This document shows positions 46,417 through 55,284 of a DNA stretch of 64,000 nt, piece by piece. The stretch is from Carpediemonas membranifera (Eukaryota > Fornicata), in assembly GCA_019828565.1 (NCBI GenBank), contig JAHDYR010000012.1:1612001-1676000 (forward strand), read 5' to 3'. The notes under the pieces are model-generated. The model made no database searches, was not told the DNA's origin, and worked only from the letters and a program-made list of their open reading frames with translations. A program made the position numbers and the translations under genes. Every line of letters begins with the position of its first letter. Position 1 is the first letter of the stretch.

Positions 46417-46800
46417 CTATCGCGGCCTTCTGAGTCTGCTGAGCACTTCTGTGATCCACTGGTGTGGGGGGCCGATGTCGTTGCTGAAGCCCCTGGGCGG
46501 TCCGTCCGTGCCTGCTCTGACGAACGTCAATGCTGGGAGGCCTGTGAACTCCTCCATCTGGTGCTTGGCACCGGCGAGGTGGGCTGCTGGGAAGTCTTGT
46601 GCGAAGAAGCCCACTGAGTATGTGGCTAGGTCGCCCGCCAGTGGCACCGACACTACTACTGCTCCCTCTGTCAGGACCACGTCTTGCTGGGTGACGCCAG
46701 TCCCGGTGTCCGTTGCCTCGAAGTCTACGATTGCGAGCAGGGGCGTCTTGCTTTGCTTCTGCTTGACTGCCGTTTTTCTGGAGCGCGTACGTGTGCTTGA
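46417..46800 (-). CDS. Unrecognised protein next to retroelement C (N-terminus uncertain)
   Basis: The open frame has a basic start ('STRTRSRKTAVKQKQSKTP') and then LLAIVDFEATDTGTG, a strand-DFEATD sequence resembling the first motif of DEDD exonucleases, followed by 'VVVSVPLAGDLATYSVGFFAQD' and a C-terminal helix. The other exonuclease motifs are absent, so I do not assign the function. No ATG precedes the conserved-looking part. The upstream side reaches the 35-bp repeat that ends element C, so the gene may have lost its start to that element. Confidence 0.35.
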   Translation of the reverse strand, partial: SSTRTRSRKTAVKQKQSKTPLLAIVDFEATDTGTGVTQQDVVLTEGAVVVSVPLAGDLATYSVGFFAQDFPAAHLAGAKHQMEEFTGLPALTFVRAGTDGPPRGFSNDIGPPHQWITEVLSRLRRPR

Positions 46801-46859
46801 GTGCGGGTAGGGTCTGCTCAGACGAGTTCGTGAGGGGGACGTGATCAGGCCGGTGCGCT

Positions 46860-46894
46860 TGTGCCGTGCCTTTGGGGCGTGCTAGCAAAACCTG
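46860..46894 (-). repeat. Element C terminal direct repeat, 3' copy
   Basis: It is identical over 35 bp to 50058-50092. The integrase frame runs straight into it, which shows that the 3' part of pol is deleted. Confidence 0.75.
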
Positions 46895-48460
46895 TGTGTG
46901 TGCCGGGAATAGTGAGACGTGCTTGCTGAAGCCGTCTACTGCTGCAATGATATATTTTGACCCGTCAGCCGACTCAGGAAGTGGGCCGAGTGTGTCAATA
47001 AAGACGACCTCGAACGGGTTGGCGGGCTGAGTGCTGTGGTATGGGACGTCCGTGTCGGCGCTGCGCCTCAGCTGACAGGTGGGGCACGCCTGGATGAACT
47101 TCTTGACGTCTGACTGCATCCCCGACCAGTTGTGTCCACCGGCGCGGATGGCCTGTACGGTCCGCCGGATGCCATGGTGACCGACAGCGTCGTTGTGCGC
47201 ACCTTGCAGGATGTGCTGGTGGCTGTCGTCGAGCGCGGAGACCTCTGCGTCGGTCTGAGGAAGGGCGTGGGAGAGAGTGTCCGCAACGACGTTCGACGCG
47301 CCCTCAATGTGGACGATCGTGGGGTTGTAGTCGCTCAGGATCATCTTCCATCGCGCGATCTTCGCGTTCGAGGCTGACTTTCGGAACAGGTAAGTGAGGT
47401 TCCTGTGGTCCGTGAAGACCTTCCAGTCTTGTTTCAACCATAGGATAGCGGAGAAGTCCGGACGCGTGAGTGTATATAGGATCGCATAGAGTTCCTTCTC
47501 GTACGTCGTCCAGCGTGTTTGCGGGCCCGTCAGCTTTTTGCTAACGAACGTGAGGATCTGACGAGTCTCGCCCTTGAGTTGGAAAATGACGCCGCCAATC
47601 CCGTAATCACTCGCATCGGTATAAACCTCCCAGGAGAGCGACGGGTCGGGATGTGTGAGTTCGATGTGCTTGGTAATGGCGGCTTTCAGGGCCTGCAGTG
47701 CGGCGTCTTGCTCGTCAGTCCACGTGAGGCGGGTGTGTTTCGCACCGGTCATGAGTCGGGTGAGGGGCTCCATCAGCGTTGCGCTAAAGGGGATGAATGA
47801 CCGCAGGTAGTTGAATTTTCCCACGATTCGGCGTAGCTCCGTGACGGTCTGGGGGACCGTGAGCTCCTTGAGGGCGGCGATCCTGTCCGGGTCGATGCGG
47901 ATGCCGTCAGCGGAGAGGATGAAGCCCACGACCTTGACGGATCGGCTGCCGATCGTGCACTTCTCGGCGCTGAGGCGTAGGTTCGCGTCCTTGAGGAGTT
48001 GTAGTGTCTTTTGGAGACAAGCGAGGAATTCAGCCTTTGTGCGGCCATATAGCAGTATGTCGTCGATGTAAACCGCCGCGCCTCGGTGGAGTACGGGTGC
48101 GAGGACTTTCTGCATAGCTCGCTGAAAGGCCGCGGGGGCTGTTTTGATTCCGAAGGGTACGCGGCAGAATTCCACGTAGTCGTCCGGGGTGACAGTTGCT
48201 GTGAGTGCGATATCATCAGGGTGGACTCGCATCTGGTGATAACCTGAGCGCAGGTCTAACGAGGCGAAATACTGAGCGCCGGCCGCCTCCCTGGCAAACA
48301 GTCGTAAGTCGGGGAGGGGGAAATGATCATCCTGGATGTACGCATTGATTCGGGTGTTGTCAACGCACACGCGGATCTTCCCAGACTTGTGGCCGTGCTT
48401 AACGATCACGATGGGGGCAGATAAAGGGCCTTCGGAGTCTCGAACGATACCTTGCGAGCG
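46895..48460 (-). pseudogene. Element C pol: RT, RNase H and truncated integrase
   Basis: From ATG 48409 (the RT fingers begin slightly upstream in the same frame) the protein shows IVKHGHKSGKIRVCVD, motif A (FASLDLRSGYHQM), motif B region (PFGIKTAPAAFQ) and motif C (AVYIDDILLYG). It continues with the thumb, RNase H (TDASDYGIGGVIFQ, TDHRNLTYL, VADTLSHAL), the integrase HHCC domain ('HHGIRRTVQAIRAGGHNW', CPTCQLRR) and the first catalytic Asp (VFIDTLGPL). It is cut after 'VSLFPAHT'. RT and RNase H look intact; integrase is dead. Confidence 0.85.
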
Positions 48461-48780
48461 CCAGCGCTGGATTTCAGCATGTACTTGCTCTCTGAGAGCT
48501 GGATCAGCGATAGGGCGTGGCTTCGCCTGTATGAGGACGTCATCCGTGAGCCTGATGTGGAGAGGATCGAGCTTGGAACCTTCTGGGGGCAGCTCAGGCT
48601 CGAATACTTGTGAATGCTCTCGGAGAAGGGGCAGAAGAATGTCCTCCTTGAGCTCCGGGACTGTTACTGCTTCATATCCTCGGGGTGCAACGTTGTCGAC
48701 GGCTATATCGTCATCGTCGTCGGCTGAAACAGCGGTATCGGATGGGAACGACAGGCTCAGGGAATCTTCGGTGAGGATCC

Positions 48781-50029
48781 CTAGTCTGCGAGTACGTCCG
48801 TTCCTAATAGGAACTTTGGCACATCTCCCGGAATAATGAGGGCCAGTATCGAGATCTCAGTGTCGTAGCCCGCGGGCCTGGGCAGGGCAACGGTAACTCG
48901 GAGGTATCTGTCGCTAGTGAATGAGTCGCCGGTTGCGACAGCTGCGGAGGTCTTTCTGCCTGTGACGACTCCGCAGCTCGTGCGTTGGTATAAATGCTCT
49001 GCAAAACCACTCGAAACGCATGTGACTCCCGCCCCCGTATCAATAACAATCGGATACTCCAGGCCATTTATATGGCCGTTCAGGGTGAGCGGGCCCTGCT
49101 GGGGGGTGTGCGCGTCGACTGTGTCTACACGCTCCTTACGGGGAGGATTGGGGCGCAGACGGCCGTTGTCACGCGTGAACTTGGGTTTGAAGGCAGGCTT
49201 CTCGGCAGTCGGACACTCGGAATTCCAGTGGTTGCCACCGCACTTCTCACAGGGAGCAGGAGGGGCGCGGTTGCCCGGATTGACGTCGTTTGCTCGGGCC
49301 GGGGGTGCGGTGTTCTTCTTGACAGCAGGCTTCTTAGGCTTGGAAGGGGCCTCATCGTCGTTGTCCGCGTCCTTCTTCTGCTTGATGGGAACGAGCTCGT
49401 AGCCCTTGATCAGGGCAGTCTGGGCAAGCTCGTCTTCTTCATCGGCGGCCTCGAGGGCGAGAGTGATGGTGTCTTCGAGCGAGAGGGTGGTGGCGACCGC
49501 TAATTCGGTCTTCAGGCGTACGGCGCGTTGTAGGGGGTACGGGCGCAGGTTGTTGATGAAGATCTTGGCGGCCTTCTTCTCAGGCTTGTCGACCTTCTCG
49601 TCGTCATCGTCATCGGTGTCGTCCTCCTCCGGTTGTTCCTCATCGGGGAAATCTACCTCAGTGCGGGAGGCGTATACGGCGCGGAATTGCGTGGCAAATA
49701 AACGGACGATGCCTCGACGAGTGACTTTGGGCGGAGCGAGCGTGGGCATGGTGCAGCGAGTGTGCTGGAGTTCTCTGACCCACTCGTCGGCGTTGCGGGG
49801 CAACAAGAGCGTCGAGGGCTTCGGAGACCTGGTCATCAGAGAGGTCTTGGATTTTTGCGTCAGTCTGTCTCTCAACGGCGTCAATATACGTCTCATCAAG
49901 GAAGACTCGGTAGTTCGCATTGGGGAAGAAGACTTTCAGTCTGTCAACTTCTTGGCGATAGGCTTTCACCCCGGAGCGGGTGAGCTCGCGGAGCTTAGGG
50001 AAATTGCTGGTGCTGATATTGCTGAACAT
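48781..50029 (-). pseudogene. Element C gag-protease (one frame change)
   Basis: Gag starts at ATG 50029 (MFSNISTSNF), 19 nt past the palindrome. The frame changes near 49800 at a CCCC and continues in the long frame to 48781. That frame has an acidic gag middle, a CCHC knuckle (CEKCGGNHWNSEC) and a protease with VIDTGAGVTCVSS and FLLGTDVL. The protease end is followed by the acidic linker to RT. Confidence 0.8.
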
Positions 50030-50057
50030 GGTGGTTGTTGTGGACTAGTTTTAAAAC

Positions 50058-50092
50058 TGTGCCGTGCCTTTGGGGCGTGCTAGCAAAACCTG
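50058..50092 (-). repeat. Element C terminal direct repeat, 5' copy
   Basis: 35 bp, adjacent to GTTTTAAAAC on its inner side. The ends are not a clean TG...CA, so the true LTR may differ by a few bases. Confidence 0.7.
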
Positions 50093-50426
50093 GTGAGGAA
50101 GTATTTAATAGATTGCGATACGGTGCCGCGGGCCAGCCGGGACCGTATCGTATCGGCTAAAAATAAATACTGATCGAGCCTAGAGTGGCATCAGCCATGA
50201 CACGCCTTCGTCCACTCTTTCAGGTGGTCATGGTAACTCTTGGCGAGTTGACGAGTAAGTTTGTTCTTGTTAAGCTCCGTATAAAATGTCTCGCTCAAGG
50301 CCTCTGCCTCTGCCGGGTCAGACCTGAGGGGCGAGTGAAATCGGATCACGCATGAGACAGTAGCAGCCCGAAGGAGAACTGTGGAACCCAGGCTGAGGGA
50401 AACACAGAGATCTGAGGTCGCCCCGG
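50093..50426. other. Intergenic, nothing recognised
   Basis: Flank between element C and the MULE relic. CGTATCGTATCGGCTAAAAATAAAT near 50140-50165 is AT-rich; no gene is seen. Confidence 0.35.
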
Positions 50427-51396
50427 TTACGAAGCCTCCGGATAATGGGAAGTGTCAAGTGAACCGGGGCCAGTGTCTGCACCCACCCAAATTTCTTCTT
50501 CGTCCTCCTCTGCCGGGTCAGATGTCTCGAAGATGAGGCTCCGTGTATTGTACGCCGTGATTCGCACGTCTTGGGGGCCAGTGGCGTCCGTGACTCTGGA
50601 CCGAAAAATGGTCTTGAGATGGGCGTCGACGTGCACGCGACACAGCCACAGCTTGGCGTCTGGCCAGGCCTGACGAATTGCTGCGCGTTCAGCGGCATCA
50701 TCTTCTGTGACGCTGTCCGGTGTCATTCCCAGACGCTGCTGCGAGGATGTACCGATCCATCGTGGCGGATGTAGGCGGGTTCAAAGACCTTCCGGTAGCC
50801 TTGGTCGGCATGGGATCCATGTTGGATGAGGTCGGTCAGCGCCGTCATGAACTGTGCCAGGGCTGGGGCGATCTCCTGCGAGACGAGTATCAACGCAATG
50901 TTGACGTTCGTGTTGTGATCAGTCAGGGCGTTGATGGAGTACGTGGCGTCAATCGACCAGCAGTACCGATACGCCTTGGCTGCGCTGAAGGGGTGGCAGA
51001 CTTGAGCGAAGTCAGGGGTCGCGACGTAAAACCGGAGCATTGTTGGGTGCCATAAACTTGAATCTGAAGTCGAAGATCCTCGATGTCGTCCTTGGCCAAT
51101 CTGGGCTCCTGGAGCTTGGCACTCCTCTGGCGCTGAATCGCATGTGCCGACATGTGCTGGGCTCGGTTCCTAGGGTCACCTCCCTGCTTGGTCCACTCGA
51201 CCTGGGTGCGCGAGTTGGGCGTGATCTTGCTGGAAATCATCACCTTGACAGCTCTAGAGGTGTGCTGTCGTTTATTGAACTCGCCTTCCTCCTCTGACAC
51301 GCAGGTATGACCCTTCCTGACTCGCAAAAGGTACTTGTCACGGTGATGAGCTGCTGAGGGCGCCTCGGACCAGGAAATGTTGTTCTGCTTGAACAA
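50427..51396 (-). pseudogene. MULE-type transposase relic
   Basis: Three minus-strand frames in order give an N-terminal FLYWCH-like region ('MFKQNNISWSEAPSA', 'YLLRVRKGHTC'), then the MULE core 'WSIDATYSIN' with the first Asp, a long helix, and 'VTEDDAAERAAIRQAWPDAKLWLCRVHVD', which is the typical second-Asp...LCxxHV end of the MULE catalytic core. Frame changes near 51040 and 50725 and the missing C-terminus make it inactive. Confidence 0.7.
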
Positions 51397-51515
51397 AATA
51401 GCTCGACCTCTTTGTCATACAGGTATGACTGGTCTTCACTCTCAGCATTGTACTTGGCGCTCGCGTGCACGGCAGAAGGGGTTTCGGACCATGGAATGCT
51501 ATGTTGCTTGAACAT
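51397..51515 (-). pseudogene. Duplicated 5' piece of the MULE gene
   Basis: The frame starting at 51515 (MFKQHSIPWSETPSAVHASAKY) repeats the first residues of the relic next to it (MFKQNNISWSEAPSAAH). The repeat is about 120 bp and diverged. Confidence 0.6.
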
Positions 51516-52137
51516 AACAGCTTCAGTCCGACAATCTTTTACAAGGCGAAAGTATTTGAGTTTTCAGTTTATATTACAGTGCCGGGGCATCCACAAGGCA
51601 CTGGCCACAACACGAGCCGGACAGGCGGCGATCAGCCGCACGAGGGCGACGGTTTTCTTCACAATGAGCGATGGGGGTTGCATGGCCTGGGAGAGCCGTG
51701 GACGAGGGCGAGATTGCGAGCCTCCATCGGGTTGACATGTGCTGAGTCACTACTTGTGTGACAATGCCGGAAAGCTTGTCAAAGTCCACGGAAGTGTCTT
51801 CCTGCATGGCACTGCAAATGGGGGCGGAGGTGCGACGGTAATTCGCCGATGTGGGCGTCTTCGCCGTTATCTCCGCGGAAGACTCAGCGGATAAGCTGCC
51901 ACAGCATGGGCCACCTCCCGGGGCGTCACGGCCTGACCCAGCCCCAGGTGATCCCGGGCAGCCGGGCCCAGACAAGCCGGCTTGGCCCGAGTCCGCGGGG
52001 GCGGGGCTCCGGGGGCCTCGGGCGACGGCTGGCAGTCAGGCTGGGGGAGTGACGACACCATATCGCTGACCTCACGGGCGGTGCAGCTACCGGGGCCCGG
52101 GGCAGTCTCTGGGGAGGCCAAGCGGCTGCTGGAGGGG
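51516..52137. other. Intergenic, nothing recognised
   Basis: A 133-codon minus frame (51975-51574) is GC-rich low complexity at one end and has no domain. It could be a scrap of the neighbouring transposon. Confidence 0.3.
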
Positions 52138-52740
52138 CTGAAGAAAGAAAGAATTTAACGTGTCCTGTTACCCGTCCCATCGACGCAGTCTTTCCTGTGT
52201 CAATGAAACCTCACAGTTTGTGCCACCCAGCAGGGTGGAACGCCGTAGCGCCGTTGGTGCCCCGGTGAGCTCACTAACACTTCCTAAGGGGACGTTTGCA
52301 AGAGCCGTCAAGGCCCGGCTGGTACGCCGGGAACTATCCTATACAATACAACTATCCTATACATGGCTCCATCGAGATTCCCCAAGGTTAGGATAACCCA
52401 GGTCTTACTCTTGAGGGCCCTTCGGCTCCCCGGTCTGCCTGGCACCTACAAAGCCTTGCCCTGCACGCTGCTGTCAGGGGCCTTCCGCACGCTTCCCCTC
52501 TCCCCCGGGTCCCCTAGGGAGGTCCTGCAGTTTCCTCGACCAGGTCGCCATGTTTCGGGCACCCGCCGAGGCGGGGTCGGGCCTAGAGTTTGCCGTACCA
52601 GCTGGGCCGGGTTAGGAACCCACCGACGCCGCGAAGATAGACTTCCACGGACTTGCCGGCTGCGTTCGGGCTCATCTAGCGCTGTCCGATTTCACTCCAG
52701 GTTCCCATCCTCGGGGGGAACTCCCAGGGGCGGTCGCAGC
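52138..52740 (+). repeat. Left inverted arm
   Basis: The arm starts in GAAGAAAGAAAGAATTTAA. It matches the right arm with scattered mismatches and small gaps. Confidence 0.75.
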
Positions 52741-52982
52741 TGGAGGGGCTGGTGGAGGCGGAGGCCTCCAGAGCCTTTGAGATACAGGCCTGGCGGACTG
52801 GGACCTTACAGCACGCAGCACAAATTTCGTCTTCCAAATCGGCAAAAAAAAACTTCGGCGTCGTGATGTGACCGAATCCAGTTAAGTACCGACCTCAAAT
52901 TCCGCAAAACAGTGTCCTTTGACATAAATGTCACATTTCTATGTAAGTCCCCCAAGTCCCCCATCACGACCTGTCTTTCAGG

Positions 52983-53560
52983 CTATGCTGGGCGGCCAGG
53001 ATGACGCCGGTCGACAGAGGGTCGACCTGGCCCTAGCTCCGAGTGTGTGGGCCTCGGGGTTGGGGCGGGGACCGATGTCCCAGTGGCCCCGGCTGCCGGT
53101 GCGAGAGTACACCAGGAAGGTCTCGGCCACGGTGCTAGGGGTATCGATAGCAATCCCCAACCAGTCGTCTCCAGCCAGCCTCTCATCACGACAGTCGTAA
53201 TGGCCGTGATGAGGCCAGCTTCACGAAGCGCGAAGACGACGGCCCAGGCGTCGCAGGCTGCGCCCTGGCTCTCAAACTTCTCGAGCTGGTCGGCAAGGGC
53301 AGGGTCCGGGGAGGCGGCAGCTAGGATGTAAGCTTTCAGACCGTGGGTGGCGCAGGCCCGGATGAAGTCGGAGTCCATCACTGATTTATACGTGTCCGCA
53401 TTGGAGCCATCGACCCGGGAGAGGTTGTCAACCACATCAGGGTGGGGATCGAGCCAAGCGCAGCGGGCCTGGAACCAATGAGGACAACACCACATGTTCC
53501 GGTAGCGCCAGGCGGAGGGAAGGCTGCAAAGGACCACTAAGGGACAACCGCATACAACAA
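52983..53560 (-). pseudogene. Unrecognised frame inside inverted-repeat element
   Basis: The middle of this minus frame ('DGSNADTYKSVMDSDFIRACATHGLKAYIL', 'DQLEKFESQGAACDAWAVVFALREAG') reads like a real helical protein, weakly reminiscent of a retroelement gag. The first and last parts are GC-rich low complexity. No catalytic motif is visible. Confidence 0.3.
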
Positions 53561-53789
53561 GCACGAAATAGGGAAGGCCTGGCAAAACAGCTGGGTCAGT
53601 AGGGCGCAAGCGTCCGGACAAGCGGTCCGGCGCATCCCTCCGGCGCGCAAGGGGGTACCCCCTCCCCACACAGTGGGGGCGCACCAGGAGGATGATGCAT
53701 GGCAGACTGGCGGAGGTACTGGATGACGCAAGAAGCTACCCACTCCGTCGGTAACCTGCCGGGAAGGCAGGGCCATCCTGATGTGGCCC

Positions 53790-54388
53790 GGCGCCTAGCC
53801 AGGAACACTGGAAGACGTGGCAACCGCCCCTGGGAGCTCCCCCCGATAATGGGAACCTGGAGTGAAATCGGACAGCGCTAGATGAGCCCGAACGCAGCCG
53901 GCAAGTCCGTGGAAGTCTACCTACGCGGCGTCGGTGGGTTCCTAACCCGGCCCAGCTGGTACGGCGAACTCTAGACCCGACCCCGCCCTGGCGGGTGCCT
54001 GAAACATGGCGAGCGGGTCGAGGAAACCCCAGGACCTCCCTAGGGGACCCGGGGGAGAGGGGAAGCGTGCGGAAGGTCCCTGACAGCAGCGTGCAGGGCA
54101 AGGCTTTGTAGGTGCCAGGCAGACCTGGGACCCAAAGGGCCCCTAAGAGTAAGACCTGGGTTAGCCTAACTTTGGGGGTATTAATGTGGCCATGTATAGG
54201 ATCCCTCTAGCGTACCAGCTAGGCCTTGACGGCCGTTGTTTACGCCCTCTTAGGAAGTGTTAGGTGTGCTCTGTAGAGGTACCAACACGCTTAGGCGTTC
54301 CTCGAAGGGGTGACACAAACTGTGACATTCAGCTTACACAGCAGGACGAGTAGCAGGACACATTAAATTCTTTCTTTCTTTATCAGGG
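53790..54388 (-). repeat. Right inverted arm
   Basis: Reverse complement of the left arm; it ends TTAAATTCTTTCTTTCTTTA. Confidence 0.75.
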
Positions 54389-54567
54389 TGGGGATCGAGG
54401 GTTTTCCCTGCGATGAGCCTGCCCACGGCCTCAAAGGCACAGTCGCCTCGGGGAGCCGCATAATCGTGCAGCCTGGATTTTCGGCACTGCAGTAGCGGTA
54501 AGGATGGCCTTTCCCGCGGTGCACCTTAAGGTCATCGATTTCCCTTGAAACCGGAAAATCAGCAATA

Positions 54568-54870
54568 ATGCCTCTAACTACCGTAGCTGGTCTCAAGCCA
54601 CTCTTCAACAACGTGCTTCTTAAGAAAATAGTGGAATCCAGGAAGGTTGGCGGCGTCATTCTCCCCGACACCGCTCGCACTCCTCTCCAGCAGGCCACAG
54701 TGATTGCTGCGGGCCCTGGAAGCTACAACCAGGTCGGACAGCTGATTGCTACATCTGTGAAGGAGGACGATAAGGTACTCTTCAGCGATTTCGCCGGCCA
54801 CAAGCTCTCCGTCATGGGCGACGAGTACATCATGGTCCGGGACTCCGACATCATCGCCAAGCTGCCATAG
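54568..54870 (+). CDS. HSPE1: Chaperonin 10 (GroES/Cpn10)
   Basis: 100 residues, the usual length. It shows the N-terminal strand 'LKPLFNNVLLKKI', the mobile-loop region 'ESRKVGGVILPDTAR' with the G-G-I/V-x-L/I-P motif that contacts Cpn60, 'ATVIAAGPG' and the C-terminal 'GDEYIMVRDSDIIAKL'. Cpn10 caps the Cpn60 barrel in mitochondria or derived organelles. No obvious targeting extension precedes the domain, which is usual for Cpn10. It ends in TAG exactly at the family's normal end, evidence for the standard genetic code. Confidence 0.95.
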   Translation: MPLTTVAGLKPLFNNVLLKKIVESRKVGGVILPDTARTPLQQATVIAAGPGSYNQVGQLIATSVKEDDKVLFSDFAGHKLSVMGDEYIMVRDSDIIAKLP

Positions 54871-55284
54871 AGGCGGACTGTAGGATTCATACGGTAAATA
54901 GTCCATTTTATTTGAAAGGTGAGTGAGCTTCGCCATTAGGAGGAGAAGGAACCTCGTGCTGAGTGGCCCAAAGAGGGCATATGCTCTGTCATGTCCTGTT
55001 ACAACGTCTGATGTTTCCTCCCGATGTGATTGGACAATTGATTGATTGCATTCACAACCTCGACAGCCTCGCGCTTTTCGTCCGATTTCGAAGGTGCAGC
55101 CATTGGGAACTTATGTCACTGTCACGCTGTCTAGCATACTGCTTTCTACTGGCGGCACTGCCGCAGCTCTGGCCGGAGAGGATGCTCGGACCCATGAACT
55201 CTAACGTAAATCACCGAGTTACATAAACCAATTCATGTATTGGCTTAGAAAATCTGCGCGGCCTCAAACTCGACCAGGAAGGAC
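54871..55284. other. Intergenic, nothing recognised
   Basis: AT-rich near 54890-54915 (ATACGGTAAATAGTCCATTTTATTTG), a possible 3' end signal of Cpn10. A short plus frame at 54963-55226 has no domain. Confidence 0.35.

Larger units (their letters stand above)
46860..50092 (-). mobile_element. Element C, Ty3/gypsy-like, internally truncated
   Basis: The same 35-bp sequence (plus strand TGTGCCGTGCC...AAAACCTG) occurs at 46860-46894 and 50058-50092 and brackets gag, protease, RT, RNase H and the start of integrase. At the 5' (right) end it is followed by the perfect palindrome GTTTTAAAAC (50048-50057) and the gag ATG, the same layout as in the other elements. The integrase stops abruptly in the core at the left repeat. 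No target duplication is visible, so the repeats may be LTR remnants. Confidence 0.75.
52138..54388. mobile_element. 2.2-kb element with long inverted arms
   Basis: The left arm (about 52138-52740) and right arm (about 53790-54388) are diverged reverse complements of each other. Shared blocks include the termini (AAAGAAAGAATTTAA) and the CCTTGCCCTGCACGCTGCTG segment. Between the arms lies about 1.05 kb of unique sequence. The termini suggest a foldback or long-TIR transposon. No transposase is recognised. It lies directly upstream of the Cpn10 gene (180 bp). Confidence 0.75.
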
